Below are positions 1-13,100 of a DNA stretch of 64,000 bases, in pieces (positions within the stretch are counted from its first letter, which is position 1; every line of letters begins with the position of its first letter). The stretch spans positions 310,001 through 374,000 of the forward strand of contig NZ_CAJQTX010000011.1 of the NCBI RefSeq assembly GCF_907163085.1, given 5' to 3'. A program made the position numbers and the translations under genes. Source of the stretch: Candidatus Accumulibacter sp. ACC003 (GTDB taxonomy: Bacteria > Pseudomonadota > Gammaproteobacteria > Burkholderiales > Rhodocyclaceae). The notes below the pieces were generated by a model, which saw only the letters and a list, made by a program, of their open reading frames with translations, was not told the DNA's origin and ran no database searches.

Positions 1-3000
1 GTAGTAGTCGCCGGCGATGTCGCGCGGCAGCGTCAGCGTCGCTTCGCGGTCGTACGCCTGGCCGGGCGCCAGCGCGCCGGCGTGCGCCAGCGAGCCGGCG
101 AGGAGCAGATCGTCGGCGCTCACGGTGGCGTCCGACGAGAGCACGACACGGTCGTTCCACTGCGCCTGCATGGTCGTCGCGTTGCCGACGTCGCGCACCT
201 CCCAGCTGATCGATACCTCGTCGCCGCTGCGCGCGCTGGCGGGTGCGTTGACGGCGGTCACCGCCAGATCGACGATCGGCGCCAATAGCTCGACCGGCAA
301 GGCGCTGCTGAAATTGTCGCTGCCGGGGTCGGGCTCGGCTTCGGCGCCGCTGTCGGTGCGCACGCCGAGCGTGTAAGGCCCGGCGCCACGCAGCGGCATC
401 TTGACCGACAGCTCTTGCGTGTAGCTTTCGTTGACGGCCAGGCCGCCGAGGTGGCGGAAGCTACCGATCACGACGTCGTCGGAATTGCCGAGAACCGCGT
501 CCTTGCTGAACAGCAGCTGATCGCTCCAGGCGCCGCTGGCGTCTACCGCGCCGCGGTTGGCGACGCGCCAGCTGATCGTCGTCCACTCGCCGCCGACGGC
601 GGTCGGCGACGTGTTCGCGGCCTCGACGCGCAGGTCGGGATACGCCTTGCTCGCCGAGTCGACTTCGACGCTGGCGCTGTTGTTGCTCTCGGCGTCGTTG
701 TCGGCGTTGGTCTCGAAAACGGTGCCGACGCCAGCGCGGTTCTGGTCGGTGCTGACGCGAATCTCGATCCGGCCGCTACCCTTGTTGCCCTCGGGCAGCG
801 TCAGGCTGAAGCGGCGCTGGCGTTGCTCGCCGGGCTGCAAGGCGCCGCCCGGGACGTCGCCAATGGCCAGCAGCGGGTCGAACGCCAGGTCGCTATCGAG
901 CAGGATCTGGTCGGTATCGACGTTGCGGACGCGGATCCGCTCGATGAACAGCGCGTCGGTGGCACTGCCGCCGTCGTTCAGGGTCTCCCAGAAAATGTTC
1001 AACGCGCCGCCAGCGTGCAAGTCCGCCAAATCAGACGCTTCGGCGTGCAGGTTTCGCACGCGCAGGTCGGGACCGGTGACGCGCAAGACTTCGGCGCTGT
1101 TGTTGTTTTCGGCGGTGCCCGCCGGGTTGGCTTCGGCGACCTGCGCGTCGGCGTCGACGACGAGCCGCAGTGCGAAGCGGCCGGCGGCGTCAAGTCCCCG
1201 CGGCCAGAAAAACTCTGCACTGCCGGCACGGCTGGCGCCAGCAGCGAGCGGTGCGCTGCGGCTGAGCTCGACGCTGGCGACGAGCTTGCCGGTGTCGAGT
1301 TGCTGCAGTTCGAGGCGTTCGCGCCACGCGTCTTCGAGCGGCCGGGTACCGGCGTTGCGCGTTAGCCAGCTGGCGGTAACGCGCTGGCCGGGCTGCAAGG
1401 GACCGTCGGGAGTCAGCGTCAGCGCGTCGATCTGCAGGTCGACGTAGGGCGCCAGCGAAACGCTCAATGGCGCGGCCAGGCTATTGTTGCCGCGGCTGCG
1501 GTCGGCGAGGACGGCGTCGGCGTCGGTGACGACGAGCAGTTCGTAGGCGCCGACGAAGTCGAGCGGAATCAGCACGTCGGCGCTCGCACCATAGCTTGCG
1601 CCAGCGGCCAGCGGACCGCTGCGCGAGACCTCGGCCAACTGCCGCTCGACGCCATCGCGGATCACAAAGACGCGGTCCAGCCAGCTGTGCGCTTCCACGA
1701 CGCCGCCATTGCGCACGCTCCATTCGACGTGCAGCGTCGAGCCCGATTCGACGCTGTTGGCAAAGTCGAGGCTGCTGACGCCGAGGTCGCTGCGGCCAAC
1801 AACGACTGGCGCCGCGGATGCAGCATGGTTGTTGGCGGCTGTCGACTCGGCAATGGCGTCGTCGGCGTCGACGATCACCAACCAGCTGAACTGCCCTTCG
1901 GCGACGCCGACGGGCAGGGTAAATGCGACGTGCCGCGCTACCGTCGAGGCGACCGCCAGCGGCTCTGAAGCGACTACGCTCGCGACTTCGAGCAATCCGC
2001 CAGCGCCCCGGTCGAGGTAGATCCGCTCACGCCAGGGCGTGACGACGTTCAGCGTCCCGACATTGCGCGTGCTGTAGCTGACGACGCCGGCTTCGCCGGG
2101 TTGCAGCGCCGTTGGCCCGACGACGTCGCCGACGGCCAGATCGGCGATCGGCGCCTGGTCGATGTGCAGGCGCGTCGCGCTGGCCGCGCTGTTGTTGGCG
2201 CTGCGACCGTTCTCGGCCAGCCGGCCATCGGCGTCGGCCTTGACGATCACGAAGTAGTCGCCGCTGAGCAGCGCCGGCAACGTCACTTGGCTGGTCGCCA
2301 GATAGCTCGCGCCGAGAGCCAGGACACCGGCATGCGCGACGGCGCTGGCGACGACGATGTCCTGGGAATCGAGGATCTCATCGGCCGAGAGAACGAGGCG
2401 ATCGGTCCACAGCGCCAGGTCGGTGGCGGCTTCGCCGTCGTTGCCGACCCGCCAGCTGACGGCGATGGTCGCGCCGCCGAGCGCGCTGGCTGGACTCGTC
2501 AGCTCGGTGACGCGCAGGTCGGCAGCGGCTCGGCGCAAGTCGAAGGCCGTCGTCGCGTCATTGTCGCCACGGCTATCGGGTTCGCGAACCGCCTGGTCGG
2601 CGTCGGCACGCACACCAAGGTAATAGCGGCCGGCTGCCAGCAGCGGCAGCGTTACGGTGGCGCTATGCGTGTAGCTGTCGCCGACGGCGAGGCCGCCGCT
2701 GTGGCGGAAGCGGCCAACGATCTGGTCGTCGGCGTTACCGATGACGGCGTCGCTGCTGATGACGATCTGGTCGTCCCAATCGGCGTCGCTGTCGGCCTGT
2801 CCGTCGTTGGCGACCAGCCAGTCGACGGTCAGCTCGTCGCCGGCGAAGGCGGCTGCCGGGACGGCGCCTGAGGCGACGCGCAGGTCGGCGTAGGCGGCGC
2901 TCGCCGACCAGGCTTCGATGCTGGCGCTGTTGTTGCTCTCGGCGTCGCCGTCGGCGTTGCTCTCGAAGAACGTTCCAAAACCGCTGCCGTCCTGGTCGGT

Positions 3001-4140
3001 GCTGACGCTGATCGCGATACGGCCAGTGCCGCGAACGCCGTCGGGCAGGCGAAAGCTGAAGCGGCGCTGGCCTTGCTCGCCGGGCTGAATTGCGCCATTG
3101 AGCTGGGTATCAAACTGGCCGTCGAGCTCGGCATCGACGCTGGCCAGTGGATCATAGCGGACGCTGGTGTCGAGTAGCGTCAGTGCGAGGTCGAGATTCC
3201 TGACGACAATTCGGTCGTCGAAAGCGCCTGGCGTTGCGCTATCACCACTATTCCAGTCATCCCAGCGGATGCTCAGTAGCGCACCGGCGGCGACGTCGCC
3301 GCTGTCGAGGGCGAGATTCCTGACCTGCAGGTCAGGGCCGACGAGGCGAATCAGTTCGGCGGAGTGGCGCCCCGCCAGTCCTTCATCGCTGCCGCCTGGT
3401 TGTTGGTCGGCCGTGACGCGCAGCGAGAAGCGCCCGCTCGCTTCGACTCCGCTCGGCCAGCTGACGAGCGCGCTGCGCGTGCGTTGGCCATCTGCCGCCA
3501 GCGGACCATCGCCGGGCAGGTCGTGAAAGGCGACGCTGGCGACCAGCGTCCGCGTCGACAAGTTGCGCAGTTCCAGCCGCTCGGTCCAGCCGGGAGCGGC
3601 GTCGAGCTTGCCGCGATTGACGGTTTCCCAGGTAATTCTGACGTCGGCGCCGGCCTCGAAAGTGCTCGTCGGGTCGAAGCCGAGAGCCTCGATTTGCAGC
3701 TCGCTGGATGGCGCAGGCAGCGTCTCGATAGCGATCGAGCGCGCGTTGTTACGCTCGTTGGCGCCGTCGACGTCGCTCTCGCGGATGGTGTTGTCGGCGT
3801 CGGTGATGACGATGACACGCCAGCGGCCGGCGGCACCGGCGTCGGCTGGCAGGGCGAGGAAATGACTGCGGCTGCGCGACTCGCCGGCGGCGATGTCGCC
3901 ATTGGCCGGGTCGCTGGCGTCGTACGCGACGGCGACGTCGGCGACGACGCGGCCGCTATCGAGATTGCGGACGATGATCCGGTCGTGCCAGTTGCCGGCC
4001 GTTGGCTGCTGGCCATGATTGTCGAGCTGCCAGTCGATGCGCAGCGTTTGGCCGGTGTGCACGACACCGTCGGGCGTCACCGTCAGCGCGCTGACGACGA
4101 GGTCGGCTGCCGACTTGCTCGGGAAAGCGTCGAAAACGAC
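1..4140 (-). repeat. Array of ~11 CARDB-type coding repeats
   Basis: The C-terminal visible part of the giant protein switches to repeats of about 117-145 residues. The core motif (tryptophan, then T/R-N-x-G or N-D-G) falls near 190, 545, 970, 1350, 1710, 2060, 2440, 2815, 3250, 3620 and 4010. Each unit has the DQ-hydrophobic-S pattern that follows the tryptophan in CARDB (cell adhesion related domain in bacteria). Units alternate in length (about 355 and 425 bp). The array may continue beyond the window. Confidence 0.65.
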
Positions 4141-7100
4141 CGGCGGCGTTGGTGGCACTTTGATTAACTCGAAGGAAAGCGCCGCCGGATCGGCGTTGGC
4201 GGCGCCGAGACCGTCGAGGACCAGCGTATAAGTGCCGCTGAGCAGCAGCGGCGGCGTCTCCTGATCGCTGCCCTGGAAATTGTGCCGGTAGACCGCCTGG
4301 CTGGTCTGCGCAAGATAGTGGTCGAAGGCGACGCTCGCCGAACCAATCGCGATTGGCTCGAACACGCTGCGTCCGAGCGGGTCGAGCAGCCGCCATTGCG
4401 GCACGGCGCGGGCCAGCGCGGCGGTCGACGTCTCGCTGCTGCTCAGCGTGTTGATGAAATAGCGCTCGTCGGCGAGCGCCTCGAAGCGGAAAAGCTGCAT
4501 GCTGTTGGCCGGCGTCAGGCGGGTACTGACGCTACTTCCGGCGCTCAGAGGCGCCGCTGCTGCCAGGTCGCGAACGTTGAACGCGCTGGTCTCGGTCTGG
4601 TTGCCGACGTTGTCGATCAGCAGCGTGTAGTCGCCGGCTTGCAGGCGACCTGCGAAATCGCCGCTGACCGCGGTTTGCCGCATCGCCTGCGAAAAGACCT
4701 TGACGCCGCCCGCTGCCAGCAGCGTCCAGCGCAGATTGGCACTGCTCGCCAGGCTATCGAAAGCCAGCAGATCGGCGTGAGCGAGGTGCAGCGCGTAGCT
4801 GGCCTGGCGACCTGCCGCCAAGGTCTCGCTGACCTCGGTGTTGCGCGGCAACTGCGGCGTGCTACCGTTGGCTGCGACGTTCACCACGAAGCTGTAAGCG
4901 CCGCTATTCTGCGCGGCACCGCCGTCGATCAGTAGCAGCTGGTCGCCGGCGGCGAGCGCCAGCGGCGCGCTGTCGCTACGCACCTGACCGTCGGCCAGCG
5001 CGACGCCGTAAGGCGAGAGCAGCGTCCAGCGCAGACCACTCGCCGCCGTCGGGTTGCCGTCGAAAGTGAAGGTCGCGCCGTCGCTCGCGCTGAAGCGATA
5101 CGCCTTGACGCTGCTGCCACTGTCGAGAATGCCGTTGACGGCGCTGGCTGGTGTCAGATTCGTCGGCGCGCTCAGATCGGTCAGCGCAAAGCGCAGCGAC
5201 CGCGGACTCTGATTGCCCCAGGTGTCGTGCAGTTCTAGCGTGTAGCTGCCCGAAGCCGGCAAGTGGATCAGCTGGCGACCGTCACCGAGGTGGTCGGTGG
5301 CGTGCACGCGCCAGCCGCCGGCGTCGCGTACTTCGACGTCGGCATCAAAGTACGCGCTCAGCGGCGTCAGCCACAGCGTCCGTGGCGTCGCTGTCGCCAG
5401 GTGGTACTCGAGGCGGCCATGCGCATCGAGCGTGCCGTCGACGACGCCGTCCAGGGGCAAGGTCGGCGCCGCAGTCAGCCCGGTCGACACGCGGAAGTTG
5501 TAGCTCGTCATTGCCGTGCCGCCGACAGCGTCGGCCGGGTCGTCGCGGAGCAGGGTGTAGACGCCGCTGCGCGGCAGCGCGGCAATGTTCGTCGACGTGT
5601 TTGTTGGTGCGTCGCCGCGCGCGACTTCGCGGCCGAATTCGTCGAGTAGCCACCAGAGATCGCCGTCGTCGGCGAGTTGTTCGAGCGTCAATTCGTCGCC
5701 GGCGTCGGCGGTGAAAGCGAAGATCGCGGCCTGACCGCCGCTACGCTCCCCCGTCGTCGCGCTTGCCATCGGCAGTGGCTGCGCTTGCGCCAGATCGAGC
5801 AGCCGGAAAGCGAAGTCGTCGGCTTGCTCGACGCGATAGGCCGCCTCGAGCTCGAGCAGATAGCTGCCGGCTGGCAGTTCGACGATCGCCAGATGGTCGT
5901 CAGGCGTCTCGGGGTGCGCTAGCGTGCCGTGCTCAATCGACTGCTCGGCACGCGTGATCGCCCAGGCGAGCTTGCCGCTGTTGGCAAGACTGCCGGGGTC
6001 GATCAGGACGCGCGTCGCCGCCGCCAGGTTGAAGAGGTACGACGCGTGCCTGCTGCCGGCAAAGGCCGAGCCGTCGACGTGTTCACCGACGCTGATCGCC
6101 TGGGGCGTCTGCATGGTGAAAGTGATCGTCGATGGCTCGACGTCGTCCTCTGTTGGCACGCTGTCGAGCACCAGAAAATGGCTGCCGGTCGTCGTCGGTG
6201 CCGACACACCGCTGCGAGTGCTCAGCGCTCCGGAGTCGACCGGGCTGTAGTCGCGATCGAAGAGTTGCCAATCACCCTCGATTTCGCCGAGATCCAATGC
6301 CTGGTAGTCGAGGCGGCTGCCGGCGGTGACGTCCAGGCGGTAGACGACGGCTTCGCCCGGTCGCAGGCTTGCCGTCACTTCGGCGTTCAACAGCAGCCTT
6401 GGCGCGGCGGCGAAGTCCAGCAAGCGCAGCGCGTACGGCGTGTCGCTGTCGGGCGCGCCGTCCGGGCGGACCTCTACACGGTACTCGCCGGCGGCGAGTT
6501 CGAAGGGGTGGCTGCTAATCGATTGTGCCGGTTGCGCGACTATCGAGTTGATCAGTTGGTGCCCCTGGAAGAAGAAAATCTCTGCCGGCCAATCGAGTTG
6601 TAGCAGGTCCAGGTAGAGGCGCTTTCGTTCGGTCAGGCTCAGCTGGTAGCTGTCGCCGGAGCTGTTCGCCGCCAGTACGCCGTCGATGCGGGCGCCGACG
6701 GCGATCGGCTTGAGCGTCGGCTCGACGGACACCGTCGAATCGCCAAAGTAGTCATCGCTACGCACGAAGTACCAGCGACCACTTTGCGACGGGGCAAAGT
6801 GCGCGGCCTGCTCGCCGCCAAGCTCCCGCGCAAACGAAAAGTCGGGACGATAAATCGACCACCGGCTGTCGTTGGTGGCTTGCAGCAGATAGTTGTCGCC
6901 GACGTCCAGGTCGACCTGGTACACCGCCGCGCCAGAGTCGCCAAAGCTGGCGCCGGCAGTGACCGGCGTGGCGGTGCTGCTGTCGTCTACCCGAACAACC
7001 AGATCGCCGCCCAGCCCATAGTGTACGGAGACTTCGAGCGTGTACTCGCCGGCTGCCAGCAAGCGCGTATCTACCGTGTTGGTGTAGTCGTTCCAGTAGC

Positions 7101-10100
7101 CGTGGGCGCCGGTCAGCAAGCCGGCGCTGTCGCGCAGCTGCCAATGCGCCCACCAAGGTTCGGCGTCGGTGATGGTGCGACCGCTGATTAGCACCAGACT
7201 GGCCTCGGTGATCGTCAGCCGATAGGCCTTGCTGATCGCGAACAGCGTGTCGTTGACGTCGACGGCAAGGGGCAGTGGTGTGCTGGGGATTGGCGGCGCG
7301 CTGTTTCCCGCCAGCAGCGTCGCCGCAATCGAATAGTCCAGCGCTTCGTTACGCGACAGATCGCCGAAGACGAGCACGGTGTAGGTGCCTGACTCGCTCA
7401 GTGTCTGATGCAGGGGGCCGTGGCCGACCAAGCCGCCGCCGACAGCGCTACCGAAAGGGTCGAACAGGTACAAGCCCGCGTAGTACAGCGCGGACGCCTG
7501 GCCGCCGCCTGCCGGCCCGACCTCGATGGAGAGGCTGTCGCCGGCACGCGCCGGCAAGCGATAGACGTGCGTCATGCGGCCGCCGGGCAGCAAGCGGCCA
7601 TCGAGCGGCGCGCCGGGCGTCAGGGACGGGTGGTCGGCCGTGGCGGCGTTGAGCATGCGGAAACTGAAGTCGACCGACGAATCGACGTCGTCTGGAGCGG
7701 CTGAAGAGTAAAGCCGCAGGTCATAATTGCCCGGCGCCAGCTCGACCAGGGCGACCGATCTGTTTCCCAGGTAAGAATTCGCCAGCCGCTGGCCGCTGCT
7801 GTCGAGCAGGTCGTAATCAACGCCCCAAAGCTCCGAGAGCGCCTCGAACGCCAGCTGGCTGTGTTCGCGGATGGCCAAGGTGAAGTGGCTTTCGTAGCCT
7901 GCGGACGCGCTTAGGCTGACGGCGATCGTTTCGTCCAGGTACAGCGTTGGCGCCGTTTGCTTTTCTGTGCCGGCTAGTGTGACGCGCAAGCCCAGCGCTC
8001 GCTCCGCGTCAGGCGCGAGTGGGCGCTTGAGTTCGAGCGTGTAGGGACCATCGCCGAGACTGAGCGAGCTTGACGCTTTGGCGCTGTTTCCCTCCTGGAC
8101 CAGCCATTGCTCGGCGTCAAACAACAGCCAGCTGATTTCTTCGCTGCCGTCGTTGTCGATAGCGAGGCGCATCACGGTGTCGGCGAGCAGCGCGTCGAGG
8201 CGGAAGACCTTGACTTGTTCGCCAGGCGCAAAAGTAAGCACGTTCTCGCCGGCAGCGAGCTCGGGTGCATGATCAAGGTCGAGTAGCGCAAAACCGAAAG
8301 TGGCGTCGCTGTCAGACGCGACCTCGAAGATATAGCTGCCGCTGTCGAAAAAGTCGATGTAGGGATATGCGGCTTCGCGGTCGCTGTCGCTGTCGTCATC
8401 GAGCGCGTCGTCAAGGCTGACCCAGTCGTCGCCGTTGGCGGCGTCGCCGAGCGGGCGGATTCGCCACTTGACGCCAGCGTCCGAGCCTTGGTCATGGACC
8501 TGGAGATAGCCGGCAAAGGGAAGCTCCAGCGCGTAGCGGCGGATCGGATCGGCCTCGCTCAAGCGACCCGACACGAGATCGCCGGGGCGTATGCTCGTCG
8601 GCGACCAGGCGAAGTCGAAGGCCATGTTGTCGCTCGGCTCGGCTTGACCGGCAAGCATCAGAAGGTAGCGACCGACAGCCAGTTCGCTCAACTCGAAGAT
8701 GCCGTTCACAGCGCCGCCATTGTTGCCCGCCGTGTTCGCCAGCTGTCGGCCGGAAGCGTCGAACAGCGCCCAGTGCACGGGCGACTCGGGTGCGGTCGCC
8801 AGCTCTAGTCGATAGCCGCCAGCGTGGTCGACCGTATAACTGTAGAGCAGCGCGTCGCGACCGTTCGCCAGCTCGCGATGCTGGACGCTCGAAGGAGTCG
8901 TGGTCGCCGAATCGCCAGCGAGCAATTGCAGCGTGAAAGCGGCGTTGTCGTCGGTCGCTTCGATCGTCAGCTCGTAGTCGCCGGCGGCGACCAGCCAATC
9001 GTCGGCCTCCGCGTCTTCGGACGGCTGCGCGTCTGCCCACCAGCGCGCGGCAGCGACGGCTTCGACGTTGGCGCCGGCCGGCAGCAGACGCCAGCGAACC
9101 GCGCTCGAGCCGGCGTCGTGCACCCAGGCGCGCGCCGGCAGCGACTGGCTGAAAGGCACGGTGATCTGGTAGCTGCGACGCTCGCCGCCGTGCGCCAGCG
9201 TGCCGCTCAGCGTTTGCCCCGGCAGTGCCCGCAGGGCTGCGGCCGGCCAGGCGGCCAGCGAATAGTGTAGCGGCTCCTTGGCTGTGGTCTGGCCGTCGAT
9301 GACCAGCAGAAACTCGCTGCCAGCGCTGCCCGAGCTGCCGGCGAAAACGGCCAGGGGCGCGTTCGACTCACTCGTCGGCAGCTGATAACGGCCGAGAAAG
9401 CTGCCGTTCGAATCGTAGACGGCAAGCTCGCCTTGCTCACCGTTGTTGGCGACGGCGCTGATGTTCAGAGGTCTGCCGTTGCCGTCTGCCAACACCCGGA
9501 AGACGCGCGCCGCGCTGCGCTGCTGCAGCGCGCCCTGGATTCCCTGTTGCAGCGGCAGCGCTTCGGCGCTCGCGAAGTCGAGCAGACGGAAGGCGTAGGC
9601 GCCGAGGCTTTCGTCGCTGTCGGCCTGCACGGCCAGCGTATAGGCGCCGGCGTCAAGGTTCAGGAGCGCGTTGGCGTCAGCACAGCCGTCGGCGACCCAG
9701 CGGCCGTCGGCGGCGCGCAGCGTCCAGCGCGCAGTGGCCGCGGTGAGCGCGTCGAAGAGCAGGCGAGTGGGGCCGTGCAGCGCGAACTGCCATTGATCGG
9801 GTACGCCGCTGAAACGGGTGCTGCCGTGCGCTTCGCTGCCAAGCGTCAAGCTCGAGACCAGCGGCGTCACCAGCGTCGCCGAGTAGTCGAGCGTCAACGT
9901 GGCGTCGCCGTCGCCGCTGCCGACGACCATCAGCAGTTGGCGGCCGTCGCTTTGCAGTGTCATCGCGACCGGCGAGTCGGCGGCGAGGAGCGCGCTGCTA
10001 ACGAGGCGAAGATCGTCGGCGGCAATTATCTGCAGCCATGCCGCGCTGCCGTCGAGATGGCCCGCGGTGAAGACCAGACGGTCGCCGGCTTTGCCGTCGA

Positions 10101-13100
10101 TGTCGAAGACGTGGATGCTGTTGCCGGGGTCGAGGACTAGCGACTGCGCCGAATCCAGCGGCAAGGCTTCGGCGTGGCTGGCGTCGAGCAGGCGGAAACG
10201 GAAGTCGCCGGTCGCTGCGAAGTCGGGCGTGACGCGCAAGCGATAGTTGCCGGCGGCGTCGAGTCGGATCGGTTCGACGATTGCCAGGCCGCCGAGGCCG
10301 TGCTGCGCGCCGAGCAACCCGGTCGGCCCGAACAGCTGCCAGCTCAAGTCGTCGTTTTCGGACAGCGCGTCGAAGACGACGGTCGTTGGCGTGTCGATCG
10401 CGAAGCGGTACTCGCGAACTTCGCCGGGACGATCGATGCGGCCGCCGACGTCGGCGCTGGTCAGCGTGTCGCTGGCCAGCGTCAGCGTCTGCGGGCGAAG
10501 CAGCAGGCGCCGCACGACGAATTCGTAGTCGTCGCTTGTCGTATCGAGCGTGCGGCCGTCGACGACGAAGGTATAGCGGCCGGCTTGCAGCGCAAACGCC
10601 TCGCTGCCTTGCGACATGGCGCCGCTGGCCAGCGTTCTGCCGAAGGAATCGAGAATTCGCCAGTCGCCATCGCGTGTCGGCACGGCGGTGGGAACGAACA
10701 GCAATTCACTGTCTTCGTCGAGGGTCAGCGCCAGCGCTTGCGCCCGGCTTGCCGGGCTGAGCGTCAGCGCGACGAAGGTCTCGAAGGCGAGCGCCGGCAG
10801 CGTCGCGACGTCGAGCACGCGAAAAGCGAAGGCGCCGCTGGCCAGCGTCTCGCTGGCGACGCTGAAGTCGTAGTTGCCTACCGGCAGCGCCAGCACCCGC
10901 GACAGCTTGTCGGCGAAGCTCGCCGACGCCTGCCGACCGCCGGGGCCGTCGAGGGTCCACGCAAATGCACTGGCGCTGCCACCGATGGCGCCGCTGTCGA
11001 TCAGCAAGGACGTCGGCGCCGTCAGCGTGAAGCCGTAGTGGACGCTCTCGCCGGCTTTTTCGACCTCGCCGACGACATCGTCGCCCAGCGTCAGTGGCAG
11101 CGTTCGCGCGCTCGACAGCGCGAAAGTGAAGGCGATCGGGCGAGGATCGCTGTCGGGCGGGTAGACGCTGAAATCGGGGAAGACCGCCAGCAGGTACTCG
11201 CCGCTGGCCGGCAGCGTGATCGTTGTCAGGCCGCCATCAGGCGACGAAAGCCAGTGGCCGGCGGCGTCCCACAACTGCCACGAGACGCGCTGGTTGTCGC
11301 CGTCGGTGAGGTTGCGTTTGGCGATCGTGGCAATCTCGCCAGCGTTGGCGTGGAAGCGGTAGAGACGCGTTTCGCCGGTCGGGATCGTTTCCTGGACGGT
11401 CGTGCCGGGCAGCAGGTCGATAAACGTGGCCGTTGCATCCGGGGCCTGGGCGTTGACGACGCGGAAGCGGTACTCGGCGCCTTGCACACTCGCGGTTTCC
11501 AGCGTCAGCAGGTACTGTCCCGCCGGCAAGCTGAAGATCTTGCCGTTGTCACGCAGGAAGCTGCCCTCGACGCTGATTGCCGGTGGACCGCTGAGTTTCC
11601 AGTGCGACTCGGGGCCGCTCAAAGCATCGAAAACGATGGTGCTGCTCTGGTCGAGCGTGAAGCGATACTCGGCAACGCTGCCCGGGCCGGCCGCGCGGGC
11701 GGTGAGCGGCCGGTTGAAGGCGAGGGCGCTGCTGATCCGCGCCGGCTCACTGAGCAGGAAGCTGACGTTCGAACTGCCGTTGGCGCCGTAGAGACCGTCG
11801 TTGAGCAAGGTGTAGCGACCGCTGCTCGGGATCTCGAAGCGCTTCGTCAGGACCTGCCCGGCAGCCACCGAAGCCACGCCAAGCTGCTGTCCAAAGCGAT
11901 CGAGCAGGCGCCAGACGCCGCCCGACGAATCGCTGGCCTGCAGGTTGAGCGTGCTGCCAGCGCTGGCGGTCAGGCGATAGCCGATGCTCGAAGCGGCCGG
12001 CGAACGTGTCGTCGTGAGCCGCTGCCCGAGCGTGATTTCCGGGAAGCTTGTGGCGTCGAGCAGGCGGAAAGCGTAGGCGCCGTTGCCGGAGATCTTGCTC
12101 GTCGGTGGTGCGCCGCTGACCGTCAGGGCGTAGTCGCCGGCTGGCAGGCTGAGCAGCGGGTTCTCGGCGGCGGCGTCGCTTTTGTACAGCGTTCGCTGCA
12201 CGACTTCGCTGCCGCGTGCTCCGCGCAGCGACCACACCGTGCTGCTGGCGCCGCCCTGTGTGTCGAATACCAGCTGGCTATCGGCAGGCAAGGTAAAGCG
12301 ATACGTCCGGCTGGCGTCGGCGCTGGCCAGCAGGCCGGCGACCAGCGAGCCGATGGCGAGTGCTTCGCCGGCGGGCAGGTCGGCGGGTGTCACGTGGCCA
12401 ACGGCGTCGACTTGCACGTCGTAGTCGATCGGCGCCGCCGCGTCGGCGCGTCCTTCGAGCAGCAGCGTGTAGGGACCACTGCTGTCCAGCTGCTTGACCT
12501 GCGACGTATCGCCCGGCGCCGGCAGGGCCGTGGCGCCGCCGCCGGCAAGCTCGCGGCCGAATCGATCGAGCAGTCGCCAGGTGACGTCGCTGCTGGCGAG
12601 GCCCTTGTTCTGCAGGGCGACCTTGTCGCCGGAAGCGGCGCTGAAGCGGTAGGCGTGCGTGCTGTTGCCCGGGGCGAGGCGGCCGCTGCGCGCGGTGGCC
12701 AGCGACAGTTCCGGTGCTGCGGCCAGGTCGAGGACGCGGAAGGCGTAGTCGCCGGTGGCGCCTGCGCTTCCCTGCACGCTCAGTTGATAGTCGCCAGCCG
12801 GCAGCGTCAAAGCGCTGAAGCCAGCGGCGCCGTCGCTTTGGTCGAAGCGCCGCTGCTTGACTTCGGCGCCGCGTGGCCCGGCCAGCGACCAGACGAGGTC
12901 GGCACGACTGCTTTGCGAGTCAAAAGCCAGTTGCGCGTCGCTGGCCAGCGTGAAGCTGTAGATCGTCGTTTGCCCGGCCATCGCGACGCGCTCGGCGACC
13001 ACCTCGCCGACGCTTAGGGTGCGCTCCAGATCGGCAACGGCGTTGAGTGAAAACTGATAGGCGATCGCGGCGTCGGCGGCATTGCTGTCGGCGCCGTCGA

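Noticed and set aside
10174-13017. 947-codon plus-strand open frame
   Set aside because: Antisense shadow of the giant minus-strand gene; Arg/Gln/Val-rich composition, no ribosome site, no domain.
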